The notes below the pieces were generated by a model, which saw nothing but the letters and a program-made list of their open reading frames with translations, was not told the DNA's origin and did not search any database. Source: Chthonomonas sp. UBA1950 (GTDB taxonomy: Bacteria > Armatimonadota > Fimbriimonadia > Fimbriimonadales > Fimbriimonadaceae). Taken from it: a stretch of 27,445 nucleotides of DNA. The stretch spans positions 1-27,445 of the forward strand of contig DDEQ01000025.1 of NCBI GenBank assembly GCA_002336105.1. Reading direction: 5' to 3'. The position numbers and the translations under genes were made by a program. Positions 25,017-27,445 of the stretch are shown here, piece by piece. The stretch's first letter is position 1, and each line of letters starts with the position of its first letter.

Positions 25017-25032
25017 TTCAAAGGTGAATGGT

Positions 25033-26019
25033 ATGGACATGCTCTTAGGAGCTGAAACAATTCGAGAGGGACACAAGGTCCGCATCAACTTGCGTGATAA
25101 ACAACGCTGGGCTGCGGGTTCTGATCGGCTCGACCCAAGTATCTCAGCAATAGCAACACTTGTCGACTTTTTTGGACTTGGGCAATACGATTACCACTTT
25201 CTCATGGGTGCTTCGGGCTTAGCTTTTCGCATCCAGATCCCATGTGACGTTTATTCGTCTAATCTGCCGACCGCTCTGAACGGGCTTAACTGTGTCGCTC
25301 CTGCGCTCAACTTATTGCCGATTTCATACGATGTCATTCCCCATGATGGCGACCTTAGAGTCGTGCGAGATTCTATCAACATTGGTATTCCCGTGCTTGC
25401 GATGTCTCGTCAAGTTAGGCTTATCGTCGGCTATGATGGTGAAGATTTCTTAGTGGATGTTCCGAATCCCCTAGAAACGCATCTGAACCCAGCCGAGACC
25501 GATGTCTCGGAATACCGCATCCCAATCAAGAAGCAATCGAGCGTTGACCCACGGAATGCCGTTCTTGAGGCGTTTGCTTTTGCAAAACGAGCGATTTGCG
25601 TTGGATTGCACAACGACTTCATCGTTGGGACCGCAGCCCATGACTGTTGGGTAAATGACGTCCTTAGGGAAGATAAATTTCAAAATGTCGATTTTAGACG
25701 TCAGGATCTGTTGCAGCACCTCAATCGAAAGATGCTTGAGAATCTTTGCGAAGCTAGGTTAAGCGCGGCAGTGTTTCTAGTGATGGAAAGCACCCTCTTC
25801 CGCCCGGAAAAGAAGGCGGCAGCAAGAGTGATCGCAAGAATGTACGAGGATCTTGTACACGAAGTTCTCGTTCCTAGTGGAATCGCGAAGGTTGCTCCCA
25901 GTGCCGTATCAAAAGGGGCGGATTGGGCTCCAGAGCAACGAGTAGAGCTGGCCAATAGCTTACAAAGAGCAAAAAGGGTTGATGAGGAAGCTGTCGAACT
26001 TCTGGCCGAGCTAATTTAG
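25033..26019 (+). CDS. Unknown protein, possible BtrH-N / C39-like family
   Basis: Function unknown. From ATG 25033, which has AAAGGTGA in ideal position, the product is 328 residues. The frame is open back into fabF (24898), but that extension has no sign of conservation. Residues about 25-150 include YHFLMGASGLAFR (54-66), Cys71, GIPVLAM and LIVGYDGEDFLVDVPNP. This order resembles proteins with a BtrH N-terminal or C39-peptidase-like fold that I recall from Firmicutes and Armatimonadota. The rest is helical, with VGTAAHDCW and ARLSAAVFL as landmarks. There is no signal peptide or membrane segment. A catalytic triad is not evident, since the Cys is not followed by the usual helix motif. It lies between fabF and a HAD gene, 17 bp from the latter. 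Confidence 0.8.
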   Translation: MDMLLGAETIREGHKVRINLRDKQRWAAGSDRLDPSISAIATLVDFFGLGQYDYHFLMGASGLAFRIQIPCDVYSSNLPTALNGLNCVAPALNLLPISYDVIPHDGDLRVVRDSINIGIPVLAMSRQVRLIVGYDGEDFLVDVPNPLETHLNPAETDVSEYRIPIKKQSSVDPRNAVLEAFAFAKRAICVGLHNDFIVGTAAHDCWVNDVLREDKFQNVDFRRQDLLQHLNRKMLENLCEARLSAAVFLVMESTLFRPEKKAAARVIARMYEDLVHEVLVPSGIAKVAPSAVSKGADWAPEQRVELANSLQRAKRVDEEAVELLAELI

Positions 26020-26036
26020 CTGTCAAAATATACCGA

Positions 26037-26771
26037 GTGCTCGCAATTGTTTTTGACTTTGACGGAACCATACTCGACACCGAGACTCCTGAGTATGAAG
26101 TTTGGAAACAATTATTTGAAAGCTATGGGCAGACGCTGTCTTGGGAAACTTGGGCGGCTCAGATTGGGAGAGGCGCTAATGAAACACACGAGCGACCCGC
26201 CGACATTTTGGCGAGGCTTATTGGGAACCCGTCAGTTAGCGTAGCGTTGCATCAACGTTCACGCGTTGAAGTCTGCAAGCGAATTGACGAGTCTGAGCTT
26301 AGACCAGGCGTTCGCGACCTCATTGAGAAATGTTTGACGCAAGGTATCCCGCTGGCGGTTGCGAGTAGTTCACGTCATGATTGGGTGGATCCCTTCCTCA
26401 AGAAACACGATCTCTTCGATTCCTTCCAGGCGATCTGCTGTGTTGGAGATGTTGAGAGAGGAAAGCCGTTCCCCGATACGTACTTGCTAGCACTAGAACG
26501 ACTCGGAGTATTGCCTTCGCAAGCCGTCGCAATCGAAGATTCGGCTAATGGATGCGCTGCTGGAAGGGCGGCGGGAATGTATGTTGTTGCGTATCCGAAC
26601 GAAGTCACGAAGTCGCTAGACTTTAGCGCCGCTGATGTGGTCTTAGATTCGCTAGAAGGTGTCAAATTGGTAGAACTGACATCTTTAGTTGCTGAAAAGC
26701 AAGGCGATCACGATGAAAGCAAAATTGCGGTATTAGAAACAATTCACAAGAATTATCCGCACATTATCTGA
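26037..26771 (+). CDS. HAD-superfamily hydrolase, beta-phosphoglucomutase-like
   Basis: A cytosolic phosphatase or phosphomutase of 244 residues. Motif I is DFDGTILDTE, with nucleophile Asp7 and acid/base Asp9. Motif II is ASSSR (Ser110), motif III Lys143 in GKPFPDTYLLAL, and motif IV Glu167-Asp168 in IEDSANG. A helical cap domain (about 17-88) identifies subfamily IA, close to YcjU/GS1-like sugar-phosphate phosphatases; the last 30 residues are an extra polar tail. The substrate is unknown. GTG start at 26037, 17 bp after the unknown gene, without a clear ribosome-binding site, so translation is probably coupled. The stop is followed by hairpins and a terminator. Confidence 0.92.
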   Translation: MLAIVFDFDGTILDTETPEYEVWKQLFESYGQTLSWETWAAQIGRGANETHERPADILARLIGNPSVSVALHQRSRVEVCKRIDESELRPGVRDLIEKCLTQGIPLAVASSSRHDWVDPFLKKHDLFDSFQAICCVGDVERGKPFPDTYLLALERLGVLPSQAVAIEDSANGCAAGRAAGMYVVAYPNEVTKSLDFSAADVVLDSLEGVKLVELTSLVAEKQGDHDESKIAVLETIHKNYPHII

Positions 26772-26788
26772 ACGTGATATATTCACGT
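26772..26788. repeat. Small inverted repeat after the HAD gene
   Basis: ACGTGA (26772-26777) and TCACGT (26783-26788) flank TATAT directly after the HAD stop codon. It is too short and AT-rich to be a convincing terminator. It may help protect the transcript end or be coincidence. Confidence 0.3.
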
Positions 26789-26803
26789 GCCGACAGATTG
26801 TTA

Positions 26804-26854
26804 AGAGTCCGGACGCGAGATCTGCTCTCCCCATCGACCGCGATCCGGAACTCT
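26804..26854. other. Long imperfect hairpin of unknown role
   Basis: AGAGTCCGGACGCG (26804-26817) pairs with 26839-26854 over 14 base pairs (AGAGT/ACTCT, CCGGA/TCCGG, CGCG/CGCG) interrupted only by single bulged A at 26843 and 26849. The loop is 21 bases. No T-run follows on either strand, and a separate, stronger terminator lies 10 bp downstream. It could be a structured 3' UTR element, a small RNA or a protein-binding site. Confidence 0.55.
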
Positions 26855-26864
26855 AAAAATGCGA

Positions 26865-26910
26865 GTGCGCCTGTATAGACAATAGATCTATACAGGCGCA
26901 CGTTTTGTTT
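26865..26910. terminator. Strong terminator after the HAD gene
   Basis: GTGCGCCTGTATAG (26865-26878) and CTATACAGGCGCAC (26888-26901) form a perfect 14-bp stem with a 9-base loop, followed on the plus strand by GTTTTGTTTT. It ends the acpP-fabF-unknown-HAD transcript. It may also act for the convergent small gene, whose stop lies 20 bp further on. Confidence 0.92.
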
Positions 26911-26919
26911 TACGCGGGC

Positions 26920-27195
26920 TTAAGCGATTTGATCGTCGACAGCAAATACGGCTTCTGGATGTCCCTGCACTACTACCAATCGGTGAGGAGCGAGGGGAAG
27001 GGTGTCGCCAGAGTGAAGGAACCAGTCTTCGGGTGCTCCTTCTTCAGTGACGTAAGCTTCGCCATCTACAACGCGAATTGAATGTCGGTTATCGCCTGGG
27101 CGATGACTCCAAGTGCCTCCACCGGTGAGGCGGTATTCCGGATTTCGGCTTGTTTCCGAAATCGTTTCGTTAACGGTGTGGCTTCTTCGCAACAC
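26920..27195 (-). CDS. Small DUF2917-like protein
   Basis: A 91-residue, probably cytosolic, all-beta protein. The segment VVDGEAYVTEEGAPEDWFL (42-60) followed by HSGDTLPL resembles the cupin-like core of DUF2917, in which an xVTxxGxxxDx pattern recurs; this is recalled, not searched. There are no cysteines and no signal peptide. Function is unknown. The start is GTG at 27195; GGAG lies about 13 bases upstream, rather far, so a TTG one codon later is an alternative. It sits alone after the strong terminator, on the opposite strand from the upstream operon. Confidence 0.75.
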   Translation of the reverse strand: MLRRSHTVNETISETSRNPEYRLTGGGTWSHRPGDNRHSIRVVDGEAYVTEEGAPEDWFLHSGDTLPLAPHRLVVVQGHPEAVFAVDDQIA

Positions 27196-27445
27196 AATAG
27201 AATTATGGCTCCGAAGGAACTTAGGTTTAGGCTGAGCCGGTCATCTATGCGCAAAAGCTGATAGGAGTTCTAGGCTTAGGAGAGCATCCGAAGTGCAAAA
27301 CCAGCAGTTGCAGATTGTAAGTTAACATGGGACTCAATCGTATCCAGCATAGATCACTCACAGATGTAGATGGAAAAGGTATCTTCTTCAGTAATCCAGA
27401 AGATAAAGAAATATAAAAATATGGGTCTATGAAGAATTGAGTGGG
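27196..27445. other. Unassigned sequence at the right edge
   Basis: No gene is supported here. Only very short frames occur on either strand, for example about 20 codons from the ATG near 27370. The sequence becomes AT-rich at the end. It presumably holds the promoter of the small minus-strand gene and the beginning of the next intergenic region. Confidence 0.4.

Noticed and set aside
24898..25032. Extension of the unknown gene into fabF
   Set aside because: It overlaps the conserved fabF C-terminus in another frame; ATG 25033 has a good ribosome-binding site.
27196..27445. Partial gene at the right edge
   Set aside because: Only frames of about 20 codons appear, with no recognisable protein.
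1..27445. CRISPR array, tRNA/rRNA genes, transposons or prophage
   Set aside because: Reading both strands showed no regular direct repeats, no tRNA-like TTCGA arm with acceptor pairing, and no transposase or integrase motifs.

Overview
This is a 27.4 kb stretch of bacterial chromosome, densely coding, at roughly 50% G+C by eye. About 25 protein genes can be supported. I saw no rRNA, tRNA, CRISPR array, insertion sequence or integrase. The mix of housekeeping genes on both strands, the frequent GTG and TTG starts, a GspE/PilB ATPase, AddAB-type recombination proteins and a plant/cyanobacterial-like Asd active-site segment would fit a deep-branching phylum such as Armatimonadota (Fimbriimonadia). 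That placement is an impression, not something the sequence proves.

Layout. 60-4281: pyrD (-) diverges from a zinc-ribbon membrane protein (+), which converges on pilB/gspE (-). The pilB start lies in a hairpin. secG (+) follows. 4275-11618: a minus-strand run addB-like, addA, GNAT, EamA transporter. 11685-12771: an ArsR-type regulator and a short-chain dehydrogenase (+), with a large palindrome reaching the SDR start codon. 12775-12820 is a hairpin shared with the end of glmS (-, 12818-14650). 14684-15840: a 76-residue unknown, a lone cyclic-nucleotide-binding protein and a GNAT (+), the last two overlapping by ATGA. 15981-17051: a Gfo/Idh/MocA oxidoreductase ending in a strong terminator. 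17117-18286: a small unknown (-) and a short signal peptidase I (+). 18283-21379: a DinG-like helicase and asd (-). The helicase seems to have no standard start codon for its conserved N-terminus. 21683-23361: an AraC regulator and an orphan ABC ATPase (+). 23455-26771: acpP, fabF, a possible BtrH-like/C39-like protein and a HAD phosphatase (+). 26772-26910 is a hairpin-rich spacer, followed by a small DUF2917-like protein (-).

How the genes work together. Several operons are ordinary: acpP-fabF (fatty-acid synthesis), addB-addA (double-strand break repair) and asd followed by the helicase. The parts most likely to hold new biology are the ArsR/palindrome/SDR cassette, the split cyclic-nucleotide-binding/acetyltransferase pair, the AraC/orphan-ATPase pair, the unknown protein downstream of fabF, and the unusual translation starts of the helicase and pilB. 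No complete new defence or mobile system is evident.
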